Shown: positions 1 to 11,454, numbered from the stretch's first letter. The stretch is DNA of 33,344 bases from Parcubacteria group bacterium GW2011_GWF1_45_5 (GCA_001001795.1 LCLB01000002.1:1-33344), one strand, 5' to 3'. Notes: generated by a model from the sequence alone, not told the origin. Made by a program: numbers and translations.

Positions 1-2782
1 CATAAACCGACGCCTGACCCGATTCGGGAAGCCCGGCGACCTTGAGTTCCTGCTTGATATCCTGCTCTTTGGCACCAGCAAATACCGGCGTGATGGCACG
101 ATACCCCAACGTATGGGCAGCCCACCCTAAATGGGTTTCAAGAATCTGTCCGATATTCATACGCCCCACCACCCCCAACGGGTTAAGGACAACATCAACC
201 GGAGTTCCATCCGCCAAATAAGGCATATCCTCTTCGGGAACCACGATGGAAACCACTCCTTTGTTTCCGTGGCGGCCGGCGAGCTTGTCACCTGCCGTAA
301 CTTTACGGAGTTCCGCTATTTCAACATGAATACGTTTAATCACGCCCGGGGAAAGCTTGTCTCCCTTATCGCGCGAAAATACCTTAATACCGATAACCCG
401 TCCCTTACGACCGTGTTCGAGCCGCAACGAAGTATCTTTCACTTCTTTCGCTTTCTCTCCGAAAATAGCCCGTAACAGTTTTTCTTCGGCGGACAGTTCC
501 GCCTCACCGCGCGGCGTAATCTTGCCGACTAAAATATCGTTGGCCTCGACTTCCGCACCGATACGCACCACTCCCTCTTCATCGAGATCTTTAAGCCTTT
601 CTTCCGAAACATTGGGAATATCAAAGGTGGTGATTTCAGGCCCCAATTTCGTATCGCGGACCTCGCACACGAATTCCTTGATCGTAATCGAAGTAAACCG
701 GTCTTCTTTCAAGACCCGCTCCGAAATAACAATCGCATCTTCGAAATTGTACCCATACCAGGGCAGGAAAGCGACCAATAGATTCTGGCCCAAAGACAGG
801 ACGCCCTGATTGGTTGATTCGCCATCGGCAATAATCTGGCCGCGCTTTATCCTGTCACCAACCCGTACCAATGGACGCTGGCTAATACAGGTATCCTGGT
901 TGCTGCGCGAAAAAATCGTCAATGAATACACATGGGGTTTTTGTTTGCCATTGTCGTTATATAAAATCGTGATCTGGCCCGCGTCAACTTTCGTCACTTC
1001 GCCGTCCCGGTCGGCAACTAGCAACTGTCCGGAATCCTGAGCAGACCGTTCCTCGAACCCCGTGCTCACCAACGGCGCCTGCGATCTGATGCAGGGAACC
1101 GCCTGACGTTGCATGTTCGCCGCCATCAGCGCACGGTTGGGATCGGTATTTTCCAAAAACGGAATAAGACCGGCACTCATGGAAACAAGCTGTTGGGGAG
1201 AAACATCGATACAGTCAACGTCTTTAGGTACGATAATATGCACTTCTCCTGCATACCTAACCTTCACTTCTTTTTCCTGAATAATTCCCCTGGCATCATA
1301 AGCGGTGCTGCCATGAGCAATCCGATATTTCTCTTCTTCATAGGCATCAAGCCAGATGATTTCCGAGGTTACCTTGCCTTTATCAACTTTAAGATAAGGG
1401 GTCTCGATGAACCCGAATGGGTTAAGACGGCTATAAGCGGCAAAGCGGACTACCAGCCCGATATTGGCTCCTTCCGGAGTCTGGATAGGACAAAGCCGTC
1501 CGTAGTGGGAAATGTGGACATCGCGCACCTCGAATCCCGCACGCTCCCGCTTCAATCCGCCGGGCCCCATGGAAGAAATGGTGCGCTTGTGCTCGAGTTG
1601 AGCAAGGGGATTCACCTGATCCATGAACTGCGAAAGCTGCGAGTTCATGAGAAAATCTTTAACGGGCTTAAGGAGCGCGCTGGTTACCACTAATTGAGCC
1701 GGCAATGCCGTAAGTGGATCGCACGTCGACATGCGGTCTTGAATCGCGCGACGCATCCTGACCATACCAACCATGAGCCGCTCCTGGAGCATCTCCCCAA
1801 CGGCCTTGATGCGGCGGTTTCCCAGGTGATCAATATCGTCGGGCTTCGCCTTGTGGTCGTTGTTCATTACGATAATCTGACGCAGCACGGCAACCACATC
1901 GTCGAGACAAAGCAGCTTGGCGTATGTTCCGTCGGTCTTGAAGTCCATTTTCCCGTAGACGCGCTGATTGAACTTGAACCTCCCTACTTCGCCAAAATCA
2001 TACCGTTCCTCTTTCTTGAACATGTTGTCCAAAAACGAACGGGCATTGTCGTACACCGGTGGTTCACCAGGCTTCAAACGACGGTATAGTTCCAAATACG
2101 CGTCAGGAACCGTTTCCGCAGCGTCGTGTTTCAGAGTTTTGGTTATATGCTGCGAGGTGGAATCAATGTCCTGGAACAGCTTCAATATGGCTTCGTTGGT
2201 TCCAAGCCCGAAAATACGCAGAAACGCGGTCACTGGAACCCGGCGCTTCTTGTCGATACGGACGCCGATGACGCCCTGAGGATCGGTATCAAACTCAACC
2301 CAGCTCCCCCGTGCAGGCAAAATTTGAGCGCCAAATAACTGGCGCTGCTTGAATGGACTCAAGGAAAAATAAACTCCTGCTGATTTTGTAAGTTGCGAAA
2401 CCACGGTCCGCTCCACCCCGTTGACCACGAAAGTCCCTCGGGAGGTCATCATGGGAAAATCGCCGAAATAGATATCCTGTTCCTTCTTTTCTTTGGTTTT
2501 CAAATTAACCAAGGCCGTCTTTACCCGAAGCGGCGCTTCGTAACTCAAGCCGTCATGACGGGCTTTGGTCTCGGAAACTTTCGGATCATCAAACCAATAA
2601 TTGGTAAAGGAAAGTTCCAGCTCTTTTGCTGTATAGTCGTGAATCGGTGAATATTCCTTAAAAACGCGCTCAACCCCCTTCTCTATAAGCCACCGGAATG
2701 AATCAAACTGGATTTTGCTGAGCGGGGGAATCTCAACGGGCGTATGAGGGTGCGAAGTGAAGACCTTTGTTTTTACAAACAT
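1..2782 (-). CDS. rpoB: DNA-directed RNA polymerase subunit beta (N-terminal ~927 codons; C-terminus beyond window)
   Basis: Reverse-strand reading from ATG (cat at 2780-2782) gives MFVKTKVFTSHPHTPVEIPPLSKIQFDSFRWLIEKGVERVFKEYSPIHDYTAKELELSF...GDFPMMTSRGTFVVNGVERTVVS, typical RpoB. Absent from the ORF track because it is open at the window edge; the listed + ORFs at 131-2650 are antisense. Confidence 0.97.
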   Translation of the reverse strand, partial: MFVKTKVFTSHPHTPVEIPPLSKIQFDSFRWLIEKGVERVFKEYSPIHDYTAKELELSFTNYWFDDPKVSETKARHDGLSYEAPLRVKTALVNLKTKEKKEQDIYFGDFPMMTSRGTFVVNGVERTVVSQLTKSAGVYFSLSPFKQRQLFGAQILPARGSWVEFDTDPQGVIGVRIDKKRRVPVTAFLRIFGLGTNEAILKLFQDIDSTSQHITKTLKHDAAETVPDAYLELYRRLKPGEPPVYDNARSFLDNMFKKEERYDFGEVGRFKFNQRVYGKMDFKTDGTYAKLLCLDDVVAVLRQIIVMNNDHKAKPDDIDHLGNRRIKAVGEMLQERLMVGMVRMRRAIQDRMSTCDPLTALPAQLVVTSALLKPVKDFLMNSQLSQFMDQVNPLAQLEHKRTISSMGPGGLKRERAGFEVRDVHISHYGRLCPIQTPEGANIGLVVRFAAYSRLNPFGFIETPYLKVDKGKVTSEIIWLDAYEEEKYRIAHGSTAYDARGIIQEKEVKVRYAGEVHIIVPKDVDCIDVSPQQLVSMSAGLIPFLENTDPNRALMAANMQRQAVPCIRSQAPLVSTGFEERSAQDSGQLLVADRDGEVTKVDAGQITILYNDNGKQKPHVYSLTIFSRSNQDTCISQRPLVRVGDRIKRGQIIADGESTNQGVLSLGQNLLVAFLPWYGYNFEDAIVISERVLKEDRFTSITIKEFVCEVRDTKLGPEITTFDIPNVSEERLKDLDEEGVVRIGAEVEANDILVGKITPRGEAELSAEEKLLRAIFGEKAKEVKDTSLRLEHGRKGRVIGIKVFSRDKGDKLSPGVIKRIHVEIAELRKVTAGDKLAGRHGNKGVVSIVVPEEDMPYLADGTPVDVVLNPLGVVGRMNIGQILETHLGWAAHTLGYRAITPVFAGAKEQDIKQELKVAGLPESGQASVY

Positions 2783-2971
2783 ATGCCGATAATTTCCTTT
2801 ATTACCAATACGAGATTCCCTCTTGAGCAAAAGAGGTGCATACAGTATCCCTTAAATATGTACGAGGGGGAAAAGTATGGTAAATAAAGTATTAATGAAG
2901 CACGTACGGAAAAATCCTGGTATAAAAATTCCGTTGTCCCTATTCAGATATCATACAATGCTTAGATTTTG

Positions 2972-3000
2972 AGTATACCTATAATACCCAAAAATGTCAA
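2972..3000 (-). promoter_or_regulatory. sigma70-like promoter for rpoB
   Basis: Minus strand TTGACA (2995-3000), 17-nt spacer, TATACT (2972-2977); implies a ~180-nt 5'UTR before the rpoB ATG. Confidence 0.7.
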
Positions 3001-3068
3001 TGGAATTGGGGATTTCCTGTGGGCGCATTGCGGTTTGAGTAAACCCATGCGTATAATACTCTTATTCT

Positions 3069-4676
3069 ATGGAATCAACTTCTCGGCTCTCAATCCAGAC
3101 AAAAGAACTCCTTGAGCACATCCAGAAACTCAACGAACAAAAACAAGAACGCCAATCGGACATAGATCTCATCAGTGTCAGCAACCTCACCAGCGGAATT
3201 GAGTTCGTATACGAAAAAATACGTAATGCCCTTGATTACCACGAAGAACATTTATGGCTGAAAAATGCGATTTTGCGCATTCTCAAACGCCGTCTTGACG
3301 AAATTCTCGCCAAGCAATCAGTGGGTAGAGGTCTAGTCGAAGAGCTTATCCGAGGCCGCTACCTTGAAAACAATCACTGGGAAGAGTCAAAAACACAGCA
3401 AATAGACGACATTTTAGAGAAATACCGGAGGGTACTCGAGATACTGGAAACCCAAACCGCGCTCCCGGAAAAAACCACGAGCCGGCTCGAGCAATGGTTT
3501 TTGGGTATTGCGGCAGTGGAGCTGGAAAATAGTTTCCAAAAAAACCACTATGACCGGCTCTATATCGATTATTTCTGGAGCAGCATCAAGGAACGTCTCA
3601 TTGTCGATCCCGAGCTGGCTTCCCCGGAGTTCGACCAACAACTCTATTTATCGGTATTTCGAAACTTCCTCCAGGCGGACGTCCAGCTTGAATCGTTCGA
3701 ACTCTTCCGTCTCCAGTACCCCCAATGGTTTACCGATTCCACGGCCATCGAACACTCCCTTGCCAATAATATCGAATCCATCAAGCTCAGTTTCGACCAT
3801 GCTTTAAGATTTCCCTTGCGCAAAAAGCTCGACTCCATTATGAAACGCCGAGGTCTCCTGATTTCGCTTCTGCGCGACATCATCGAAGAACAAAACGGCC
3901 AAACCGCCGCAACCCTAGAAAATCCCGAACTTCTCGAAGGAAAGCTCAAAGAATTTTACGACAAGCGGTACTTAGCAGGACGGGCAAAACTCCAAACCGC
4001 GGCGATCCGGGCAATAATTTTTTTGGTACTCACCAAAATGGCGCTCTTGTTCGTAACCGAAATCCCGTACCAACGCATTCATGAAGGACAGTTGAATATC
4101 CCCGTCCTTCTCTTAAATACCCTGATCCCGCCATTCCTTCTGATCGGATTCAGTTCCATGATCCGCATGCCTGGAGAAGAACAAAACTTCGTTAAGGTGG
4201 TTAGTGATTTCGTAAAAATCATCAAAGAGCCCGATCCTAATGGCGCCCTCGAAAGCGTGAAAGCCCCACGCAAACGCTCGGTGCCAGTCGAAATAAGTTT
4301 GGGGATGCTTTATGGTCTCAACTTCGGGTTTACCGGATGGTTGTTCCTTAACATATTCCGGACTTTTTCATATAATGTGGTTGATGGATTCGTCTTCGTA
4401 TTCTTCTTAAGCCTGGTCAGCTTCTTCGCGTTTCGTTTGCGTAAAACGGCGAATGAAATAACGGCTGTTGAGCAAAAAGAAAATCTCTTCATGACCGTTG
4501 TCGAAATCATCCTCCTACCGACCGTAGAACTGGGAAGATTCCTGTCCCAGGGACTCTCTGCCTTAAACCTCACCGCCTTTATCTTCGATTTCCTCATCGA
4601 AACACCGATCAAATCCCTTACCTCTATTCTTGAAGAATGGTTTGGATTTGTCAGGGAGCAAAAACAAAAACTCTAG
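3069..4676 (+). CDS. hypothetical membrane protein (large soluble N-terminal region, several C-terminal TM helices)
   Basis: 535-aa ORF with hydrophobic segments such as AIIFLVLTKMALLFV, IPVLLLNTLIPPFLLIGF, LGMLYGLNFGFTGWLFLNIF, VVDGFVFVFFLSLVSFFAF; upstream TATAAT at 3052-3057. Confidence 0.85.
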   Translation: MESTSRLSIQTKELLEHIQKLNEQKQERQSDIDLISVSNLTSGIEFVYEKIRNALDYHEEHLWLKNAILRILKRRLDEILAKQSVGRGLVEELIRGRYLENNHWEESKTQQIDDILEKYRRVLEILETQTALPEKTTSRLEQWFLGIAAVELENSFQKNHYDRLYIDYFWSSIKERLIVDPELASPEFDQQLYLSVFRNFLQADVQLESFELFRLQYPQWFTDSTAIEHSLANNIESIKLSFDHALRFPLRKKLDSIMKRRGLLISLLRDIIEEQNGQTAATLENPELLEGKLKEFYDKRYLAGRAKLQTAAIRAIIFLVLTKMALLFVTEIPYQRIHEGQLNIPVLLLNTLIPPFLLIGFSSMIRMPGEEQNFVKVVSDFVKIIKEPDPNGALESVKAPRKRSVPVEISLGMLYGLNFGFTGWLFLNIFRTFSYNVVDGFVFVFFLSLVSFFAFRLRKTANEITAVEQKENLFMTVVEIILLPTVELGRFLSQGLSALNLTAFIFDFLIETPIKSLTSILEEWFGFVREQKQKL

Positions 4677-4706
4677 ACCGGAAACCGGAAATACACAATT
4701 CTTTTC

Positions 4707-5885
4707 ATGAAACTTTTTCCCAAAAATTTTCTGTGGGGTACAGCGATTTCTTCCTACCAAACCGAAGGTAATACCGCCAATGCCGACTGGTGGCAGTGGG
4801 AAAAACAACATCCACCACCGGATAATTCCCGGTGCGGATCGGCGTGCGATTTCTGGAACCGCTACGAAACATATATAGAACATGCCGCAGCGCTGGGATC
4901 GCGGGCATTCCGCATTTCTCTTGAATGGTCACGTATTCAACCAACCCCTACAACCTGGGACGAACACGCTCTTTCCCAGTACAACGAAATTATCCAAACG
5001 ATCAAAAGCCACAACATGGAACCGGTGATAACCGTTTGGCATTTCAGCTTGCCCCAATGGTTCGCAAAAAAAGGAGGCTGGACCAGGAGCTATAATCGGG
5101 GGTACTGGAACGCCTACTGCGAAAAACTCCGAGACACACTGGCGAAAGACGTACGTTATTGGGTAACTCTCAATGAACCCGGCGCTTACGCGGCCATGGG
5201 ATACCTCACCGGATACTGGCCTCCGGGGAAGCATTCGATTTTCAAGTTTATTTCAACGCTCCATGGACTGATCCAAGCCCACCGGAACGCCTACGCTATT
5301 TTAAAAAACAAAGATAATCATATCGGCGTCAGCCTGAATCTTTCCCATGATGAACTTGTTCATCCGGCAAACTGGGGGGAACGATTTGTCGAGATGATTT
5401 TGGGACACTACTCCGACTGGGGATTCCTTTCCTACGTCAAAAACCGTATCGACTTTTTGGGCATTAATTATTATTTCCACAACCAAATCAGCTGGATTCC
5501 GGGCAAACAGCGCAAACGCCATCTGGATAAATCGGATCTGCGCTGGGACGTATGCCCGCGGGGAATGTATCAAGTTATGGTAAAAGCATACGCGCAATGC
5601 AAAAAACCTATCTTCATCACCGAAAACGGAGTCGCGGATAATCATGACACGATCCGGCAATCGTTTATTCGCGACCATATCGCGTGGCTCCATGAAGCTT
5701 ATAAAGAAGGTATTCCGGTAATCGGATATCTGCACTGGTCATTGATGGACAATGTGGAATGGCAGCGGGGAAAACAACCGCGCTTCGGGCTTATGGAAAT
5801 GGATTACGAACACATGACCGCAACTCCCCGGCCGAGCTTTTACCTTTACCAGGATATTATCAAAGCGTATACGGAAAGGATCTGA
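4707..5885 (+). CDS. glycoside hydrolase family 1 (beta-glucosidase-like)
   Basis: 392 aa; GH1 acid/base motif TLNEP and nucleophile motif ITENG; N-term FPKNFLWGTAISSYQTEG. Confidence 0.95.
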   Translation: MKLFPKNFLWGTAISSYQTEGNTANADWWQWEKQHPPPDNSRCGSACDFWNRYETYIEHAAALGSRAFRISLEWSRIQPTPTTWDEHALSQYNEIIQTIKSHNMEPVITVWHFSLPQWFAKKGGWTRSYNRGYWNAYCEKLRDTLAKDVRYWVTLNEPGAYAAMGYLTGYWPPGKHSIFKFISTLHGLIQAHRNAYAILKNKDNHIGVSLNLSHDELVHPANWGERFVEMILGHYSDWGFLSYVKNRIDFLGINYYFHNQISWIPGKQRKRHLDKSDLRWDVCPRGMYQVMVKAYAQCKKPIFITENGVADNHDTIRQSFIRDHIAWLHEAYKEGIPVIGYLHWSLMDNVEWQRGKQPRFGLMEMDYEHMTATPRPSFYLYQDIIKAYTERI

Positions 5886-5902
5886 CCCGAAGGGAACGTA
5901 TA

Positions 5903-5932
5903 AAAAATCCCGGTACACTGACCGGGATTTTT
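5903..5932. terminator. bidirectional intrinsic terminator between convergent GH1 and clpP
   Basis: aaaaatcccggt-acactg-accgggattttt, 12-bp perfect stem with A/T tracts on both sides. Confidence 0.85.
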
Positions 5933-5950
5933 CATAGTTCACGATTAACT

Positions 5951-6583
5951 TTATTTCGCTTTTTCCGATTTTTTCTTTTCGGATTCGCCGATAATCTCGT
6001 CAACAATACCATATACCTTCGCTTCCTGAGCGGTCATAAAAAAATCACGATCCGTATCTTTCTCGATCCGGCTCAATGGCTGACCGGTATTTTTTGCCAA
6101 GATTTCATTTAAGAGATTTCTCAATCGCATCATCTGCTTCGCGGCAATTGCCACATCCGTTGCCTGACCTTCAATTCCGGCACCCGTCATGGGCTGATGG
6201 ATGACCACCTCTGAATTCGGCAGGGCGAATCGCTTGCCTTTTGCCCCACTCGAAAGAAGAATCGCGGCAGCCGAAGAAGCGTTCCCGATACAAATAGTTT
6301 CCACCTGCGGCTTAATAAGCTGCATAGTATCGTAGACCGCCAGCGCGGAAGAAATAACGCCTCCGGGAGAATTGATGTAAAAACTGATTGCCTTGTTCGG
6401 GTCCGCGAATTGCAGATACAAAAACTGGGCAATCAAAGTGTTGGCGACACCGTCATCAATAGGCCCGCTCAAGAAAATCACACGGTGCTGAAGGAGTTTC
6501 GAGTACACGTCAAAAGCCCGATCGCCATAAGGGGTCTTGTCCACCACCATTGGAATGAGTTGATTATGCATAGATTCTCGCAT
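5951..6583 (-). CDS. clpP: ATP-dependent Clp protease proteolytic subunit
   Basis: 210 aa; GNASSAAAILLSSG (catalytic Ser) and PNSEVVIHQP (catalytic His) motifs. Confidence 0.97.
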   Translation of the reverse strand: MRESMHNQLIPMVVDKTPYGDRAFDVYSKLLQHRVIFLSGPIDDGVANTLIAQFLYLQFADPNKAISFYINSPGGVISSALAVYDTMQLIKPQVETICIGNASSAAAILLSSGAKGKRFALPNSEVVIHQPMTGAGIEGQATDVAIAAKQMMRLRNLLNEILAKNTGQPLSRIEKDTDRDFFMTAQEAKVYGIVDEIIGESEKKKSEKAK

Positions 6584-6593
6584 GTATAAAGAA

Positions 6594-7898
6594 TTATTTT
6601 ATATCTCCCTTATCGGCCAACGATTCCAGATGCCGAGAAACCTTTTCATTCTTTAGTATATCACGGGTTTGGGCGATCAGTGTCTTGGGATCAATGTCTT
6701 TTCCGGCCTGTACCAAAGACCGGTATTTGATCAAATACTTGTCCACTTCGGCCTGCACCTCTTCGTCACTCACTTCAACCTTTTCTTTTTTCGCAATGGC
6801 ATTGATAATCAAGGCAAAACGGATACGTTCCTGCGCCTGCGGCAAAAACTCTTGGCGTAAACCGTCTTCGGTTTTGCCGATTTGCTTCAAATATTCTTCC
6901 CACGCAATACCAGTTGATTCAATGGAGTTTTTGATGTTTTTAATCGAAGTGTCAAGTTCGGAAACAACTAGAACCTCTGGCGGCTCACAGATAGTGTGAC
7001 TGTCGATCTCTTTAAGGATGCGAACCCTGAACCGTTGCCTTTCTTTTTCCCGCTCCTCGAGTTCTAATCCTTCTTTTATGGAATGACGTAAATCCGCGGT
7101 GGTTTTGAAATTTCCCAGTGACTCCGCGAACGCATCATTGGCTTCGGGTAAAACTTCCTGCTGAATATCTTTCACGGTTACCGAAAAATGAATCGTTTTC
7201 CCGGCGATTGTCTTATTCCAATAATCGGCGGTGACCGGAAGGTTGAACTCCAGATTCTCTCCCTTGGAAACACCGATTAAGCGTTCCTCAAATCCGGAGA
7301 CTGCCTGATGCTGACCCAAACGGACCATAAAATCTTTTTGTTCTCCTTGTTCTATAGCAACCCCATTGTGCGTCATTGAAAAATCAACAATCACATGATC
7401 GGTTTGTTGGCTCGCCCCGATTCTACTTACGCGCGTGGCACGGGATTTTTGCAACCACACCAAAGAATCTTCTATCATTGCTTCGGTAACCGTAACCGTA
7501 CGGCGTTCCTTAGCCAAGGGTTTGAGTAACTCGGAGTAATCGGGTAACTCTATTTCAGGAAGCACCGCGACTCGTATCGTAAATTCGAGAGGATTATCGG
7601 GAGCCAATTTATGCAGCGTCACCTGGGGTGTCCCTAAAGGATCAACCCTGTGCTGATTCGCACATTGCGCATAAAAATGACTGATAGCATCGCGCGCCGC
7701 CTCTTCGTAAATATGCATTATACCCACCCTGTCCAAGATCATTGATTTTGGCGCTTTACCCCTGCGAAATCCGGGTATTTCCACTCCTTCTCCGATAGTC
7801 TTAATCGCATTTTCCACAAACGGAGCAAACTCATGAGGCTCGACTATACACGTTAGTTCTACCTCTGATTTCGGAAGTTTTTTTATCTCTGATTTCAT
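6594..7898 (-). CDS. tig: trigger factor
   Basis: 434 aa; ribosome-binding region IPGFRRGKAPKSMI, N-PPIase-C domain layout; adjacent to clpP. Confidence 0.94.
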   Translation of the reverse strand: MKSEIKKLPKSEVELTCIVEPHEFAPFVENAIKTIGEGVEIPGFRRGKAPKSMILDRVGIMHIYEEAARDAISHFYAQCANQHRVDPLGTPQVTLHKLAPDNPLEFTIRVAVLPEIELPDYSELLKPLAKERRTVTVTEAMIEDSLVWLQKSRATRVSRIGASQQTDHVIVDFSMTHNGVAIEQGEQKDFMVRLGQHQAVSGFEERLIGVSKGENLEFNLPVTADYWNKTIAGKTIHFSVTVKDIQQEVLPEANDAFAESLGNFKTTADLRHSIKEGLELEEREKERQRFRVRILKEIDSHTICEPPEVLVVSELDTSIKNIKNSIESTGIAWEEYLKQIGKTEDGLRQEFLPQAQERIRFALIINAIAKKEKVEVSDEEVQAEVDKYLIKYRSLVQAGKDIDPKTLIAQTRDILKNEKVSRHLESLADKGDIK

Positions 7899-7918
7899 GA
7901 ATGCTTAACGATTAATAA

Positions 7919-10399
7919 TTATACGCAACTTGTACCCGTAACTTCATCTCCTTGATCTAGGCGCATAAGGTGAACTCCCTGGGTGCTTCTGCCCTGAATA
8001 GGGATGGTGTTCAAGCTCATTCTAATGGTTTGGCCAGCGCGCGACGCCAGGAATGCTTCTTCCTGGTTCGTAACAACGAATGCGCCGGTCAGGTTGCCTG
8101 TTTTTTCCGTTACTTGAGTCGCTTTTATGCCAATACCGCCACGCTTCTGGATGCGATACTCCGAAAGCAAGGACTGTTTCCCGAATCCGGCCCTTGTGAC
8201 CACTAAAAGGTTGTTGGTCTTTCCTTTTTCGGCTCTGGCGACGCCCATGCCGACAACATAATCATGCTCCCGAAGCTCCATACCTTTCACCCCTTGGGCA
8301 ACCCTACCTTGCGCTTTCACCTGGCTTCCTGGGAAGCGGATCAACTGCCCATGAGCCGAAACAATAATACATTCGTTGTCGCTCCTTATAAACTGGGCGG
8401 CGATCAATTCATCGTCTTTGCGCAGATTTAGAACCCGAATTCCGGAGCGCACCGATCCCATAATATCTTGGAGGGGAAGTTTTTTAATCACCCCCATCTT
8501 GGTTACCAAAAGTAAATGAGAAAATTGTTGCAAAGAAGTGTTGTGCGGGTAGGCGATAAACGTAGCGATACTTTCTTGGGCGGTGATGCCGACGAAATTG
8601 TTTACAGGCTTCCCGCGGCTTGTCCGTGTTGCCTCGGGCAAATCGTAGACGCGGGAGAAAAAGAGTTTCCCGGAATTGGTGAGCAAGAAAAGGGTGTCAT
8701 GGGTGCTGCATGCCGCCACCATACGAAGCACATCTTCGTCGCTCTTGGTCTCGAATCCGGCGACCCCTTTCCCTCCCCGTTTCTGAACCCGGAAAACGTC
8801 CTGTTCAATCCGTTTGATGTAATCGGACTGGGATAACGCGACAATGACCTGTTTTTCAGAAACCAACTCTTCTTCGCGGAGTTCTTTTTTCTCGGAACGG
8901 ATAATCTCGGTTTTACGCTTATCGCCGTAGGCCGTCTGTATTTCTTTAATCTCGGTGCCCACCACGGACAATAATTTTTTCGGGGTATCCAGGATTTCCT
9001 GAAACTCTTTGGCCATACGCTGTTTTATCACTAGTTCATCCAGAATTTTTTGGCGCTCCAGCTTTGCCAAACTCTCAAGACGCATAAGGAGAATCGCTTC
9101 TGTCTGCTGATCAGAAAACTTAAAGGTTGCCATTAAGCTCTTTTTTGCCGCCTCACGGCTGACAGCCCCCCTGATGATTTTGATAATCGCGTCAAGATGA
9201 TCGAGCGCTCTCGCGAGCCCCTCTAAAATATGAATACGCTCTTTCGTTTTCGCCAGATCAAAGGCGGTCCGGCGCGACACCACGTTTTTTCGATGTTCCA
9301 AGAAAGCGGCAAGAATCTCTTTAAGGGAAAGTGTCTGCGGCTGGATCCCGTCAACAAGTGCAAGCAGATTCATGTGGTACGTTTTTTCGAGATCGGTATA
9401 ATGAAATAGTTGATTCAAGAGCCGCTGCGGTTGAGCGGATGATTTCAGCTCGATCACAACACGAAGCCCGTCTTTGTCCGACTCGTCCCTGATATCCCTG
9501 ATCCCTTCGAATTTTTTGTCTTCCACTAGCGCCGCTATTTTCTCTATGAGCGTTGCTTTATTAACCTCGTAAGGGATCTCGGTAATAACAATGTCGTACT
9601 CCCCTTTCTTCTTTGCCCGCTCCACGACCTCCGCTCTCCCGCGCGTAACCAAAGAGCCTTTCCCTGTGCTGTAAGCAGTGGTAATATCGTCGCGGTTGAA
9701 AATGATTCCTCCCGTCGGGAAATCTGGTCCCTGGATATATTCCAAAAGTTGTTCGGTAGTGGCATCGGGGTGACTTAAAAGATGCTCCAGGGCACCACAC
9801 ACTTCGGTTAAATTATGGGGAGGAATATTGGTTGCCATACCAACCGCAATACCCACCGAACCGTTCACCAATAAATTGGGAATCCGTGTAGGGAGAACCG
9901 CCGGTTCGGTTCGCGTGTTGTCGTAGTTCTGCCGGAACGCAACGGTTTCTTTTTCAATATCCTCCAGCAACGCATCCGCGTATACCGAAAGCTTCGCTTC
10001 AGTGTACCGTTCTGCCGCCGGAGGGTCTCCGTCGACGCTTCCGAAGTTCCCTTGACCTGTGACTAAAGGATATCGATAGGAAAATTTTTGAGCCATGCGC
10101 ACCAGCGCATCGTAAATGGCCAGATTGCCGTGGGGATGGTACTTGCCCATAACTTCACCGACAACACGGGCCGATTTCACTGTTTTCGCACCATGACGCA
10201 AACCCATTTCGTTCATGGCATACAAGATGCGACGCTGAACAGGCTTCAGGCCGTCGCGTACGTCGGGCAGTGCCCGGGAAACAATCACACTCATGGCATA
10301 TGCCAAATAAGACTCGCGCATTTCTTGCGTAATCTCTCTGGGCGACACGCTTTCACGTGACACCGTTTCTTCTTGTTTATGAATAGGGATGCGTGGCAT
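7919..10399 (-). CDS. gyrA: DNA gyrase subunit A
   Basis: 826 aa; [53 protein letters not shown], GyrA-box-like QKRGGKG. Confidence 0.96.
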   Translation of the reverse strand: MPRIPIHKQEETVSRESVSPREITQEMRESYLAYAMSVIVSRALPDVRDGLKPVQRRILYAMNEMGLRHGAKTVKSARVVGEVMGKYHPHGNLAIYDALVRMAQKFSYRYPLVTGQGNFGSVDGDPPAAERYTEAKLSVYADALLEDIEKETVAFRQNYDNTRTEPAVLPTRIPNLLVNGSVGIAVGMATNIPPHNLTEVCGALEHLLSHPDATTEQLLEYIQGPDFPTGGIIFNRDDITTAYSTGKGSLVTRGRAEVVERAKKKGEYDIVITEIPYEVNKATLIEKIAALVEDKKFEGIRDIRDESDKDGLRVVIELKSSAQPQRLLNQLFHYTDLEKTYHMNLLALVDGIQPQTLSLKEILAAFLEHRKNVVSRRTAFDLAKTKERIHILEGLARALDHLDAIIKIIRGAVSREAAKKSLMATFKFSDQQTEAILLMRLESLAKLERQKILDELVIKQRMAKEFQEILDTPKKLLSVVGTEIKEIQTAYGDKRKTEIIRSEKKELREEELVSEKQVIVALSQSDYIKRIEQDVFRVQKRGGKGVAGFETKSDEDVLRMVAACSTHDTLFLLTNSGKLFFSRVYDLPEATRTSRGKPVNNFVGITAQESIATFIAYPHNTSLQQFSHLLLVTKMGVIKKLPLQDIMGSVRSGIRVLNLRKDDELIAAQFIRSDNECIIVSAHGQLIRFPGSQVKAQGRVAQGVKGMELREHDYVVGMGVARAEKGKTNNLLVVTRAGFGKQSLLSEYRIQKRGGIGIKATQVTEKTGNLTGAFVVTNQEEAFLASRAGQTIRMSLNTIPIQGRSTQGVHLMRLDQGDEVTGTSCV

Positions 10400-10405
10400 A
10401 AAAAA

Positions 10406-10801
10406 TTATAATGCAGGAGAGGGGGAGACTATGGGAAGAAACACCGGGATTGTTGATTCAAGCGGTAAAACAACTGGTTTCCCCAATATCCGGCGCCACC
10501 ATCCGTAGAAAACTTCCGAAATGTTCATGGCACCGATAAAATCACCTCCCGCGACATAAATTTTATTCAAACCCAAGAAAAGTTGACCGGAAAATAAGGA
10601 AATACCCTGGACAACCCTCTCCCCTAACGCCGGAGGCGGCGATGCCTGGGGATTGCTGACTTGACGCAAGATGCCCGCAAAAGACACTGCCCATATCAGA
10701 ATAACAAAGGGAATAATAATCCATATAATTGTCTGGTGCACCTTTTCCCGTTTTGCCTTCGGCAACTTTCTCATCTGCTGTAAACGTTCGGTGATTTTCA
10801 T
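10406..10801 (-). CDS. hypothetical single-TM protein
   Basis: 131 aa, basic N-terminus followed by IIWIIIPFVILIWAVSFAGIL; in a run with gyrA and the upstream MBL gene. Confidence 0.75.
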   Translation of the reverse strand: MKITERLQQMRKLPKAKREKVHQTIIWIIIPFVILIWAVSFAGILRQVSNPQASPPPALGERVVQGISLFSGQLFLGLNKIYVAGGDFIGAMNISEVFYGWWRRILGKPVVLPLESTIPVFLPIVSPSPAL

Positions 10802-10812
10802 GCCCTGATGAA

Positions 10813-11454
10813 TTATTTTGCAAGCTGTGAGTGCAATACGATAATTGAGGTACGGTCGCGGGATATATCTTTTTTCCGGATGCTCAACCGATCCTGGTAT
10901 TCAACGGAAACATTCATGGCCTTAACCAGTTTTGCCACGGGACCGGATTCTTTCTGCGCAGATGCGTCGTGATACATGAGAGGGATGACAATATTTGCCT
11001 CCAGCTGCATGGCAACCGTTGCCGCTTGACCGCTGTCCGCAAGTCCGTCTCCGCCTATAGGCACACAAAAAATATCGGACCCGCTGCAGAAAGTGCGAAC
11101 CTGTTCGGGAATCTTCGATCCGCTCCAAGCGCCCAGATGGACCACGGTTAATCCTTCTGCCCGAATAACAAAAACGGTGTTTGCGCCGCCTTTGTCGGAA
11201 ACACAGGGAACACCGACAACCGTAATCCCTCCGATCTCGTACTCGCCCGGCGAGGTAATAATAAAAGGGGTTCCTTCGATCCCGGAAACGGTGTTGTACA
11301 GAGGATTATTGACCGAAACGCAGGCAATATTCGCCCGGAATCTTGGGGAACGATCGGCCCCCCATTGCGCATCTTTTCCGAACGGGTTACATACCAAAAC
11401 CGTATCCTGGGTTTCTAATTTTATACAGGACAGCCCGTACCACGTAATAATCAT
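10813..11454 (-). CDS. MBL-fold / UlaG-like metal-dependent hydrolase family protein
   Basis: Starts MIITWYGLSCIKLETQDTVLVCNPFG; start moved from 11562 to 11454 because the upstream extension overlaps a tRNA half. A minus-strand TTGTCC-17-TATAGT promoter ends 7 nt before this ATG. Confidence 0.82.
   Translation of the reverse strand: MIITWYGLSCIKLETQDTVLVCNPFGKDAQWGADRSPRFRANIACVSVNNPLYNTVSGIEGTPFIITSPGEYEIGGITVVGVPCVSDKGGANTVFVIRAEGLTVVHLGAWSGSKIPEQVRTFCSGSDIFCVPIGGDGLADSGQAATVAMQLEANIVIPLMYHDASAQKESGPVAKLVKAMNVSVEYQDRLSIRKKDISRDRTSIIVLHSQLAK

Noticed and set aside
131-2650. Series of + strand ORFs (114, 150, 76, 194, 131 aa etc.)
   Set aside because: They are antisense to the rpoB reading frame on the minus strand and show no family resemblance; rpoB explains the region.
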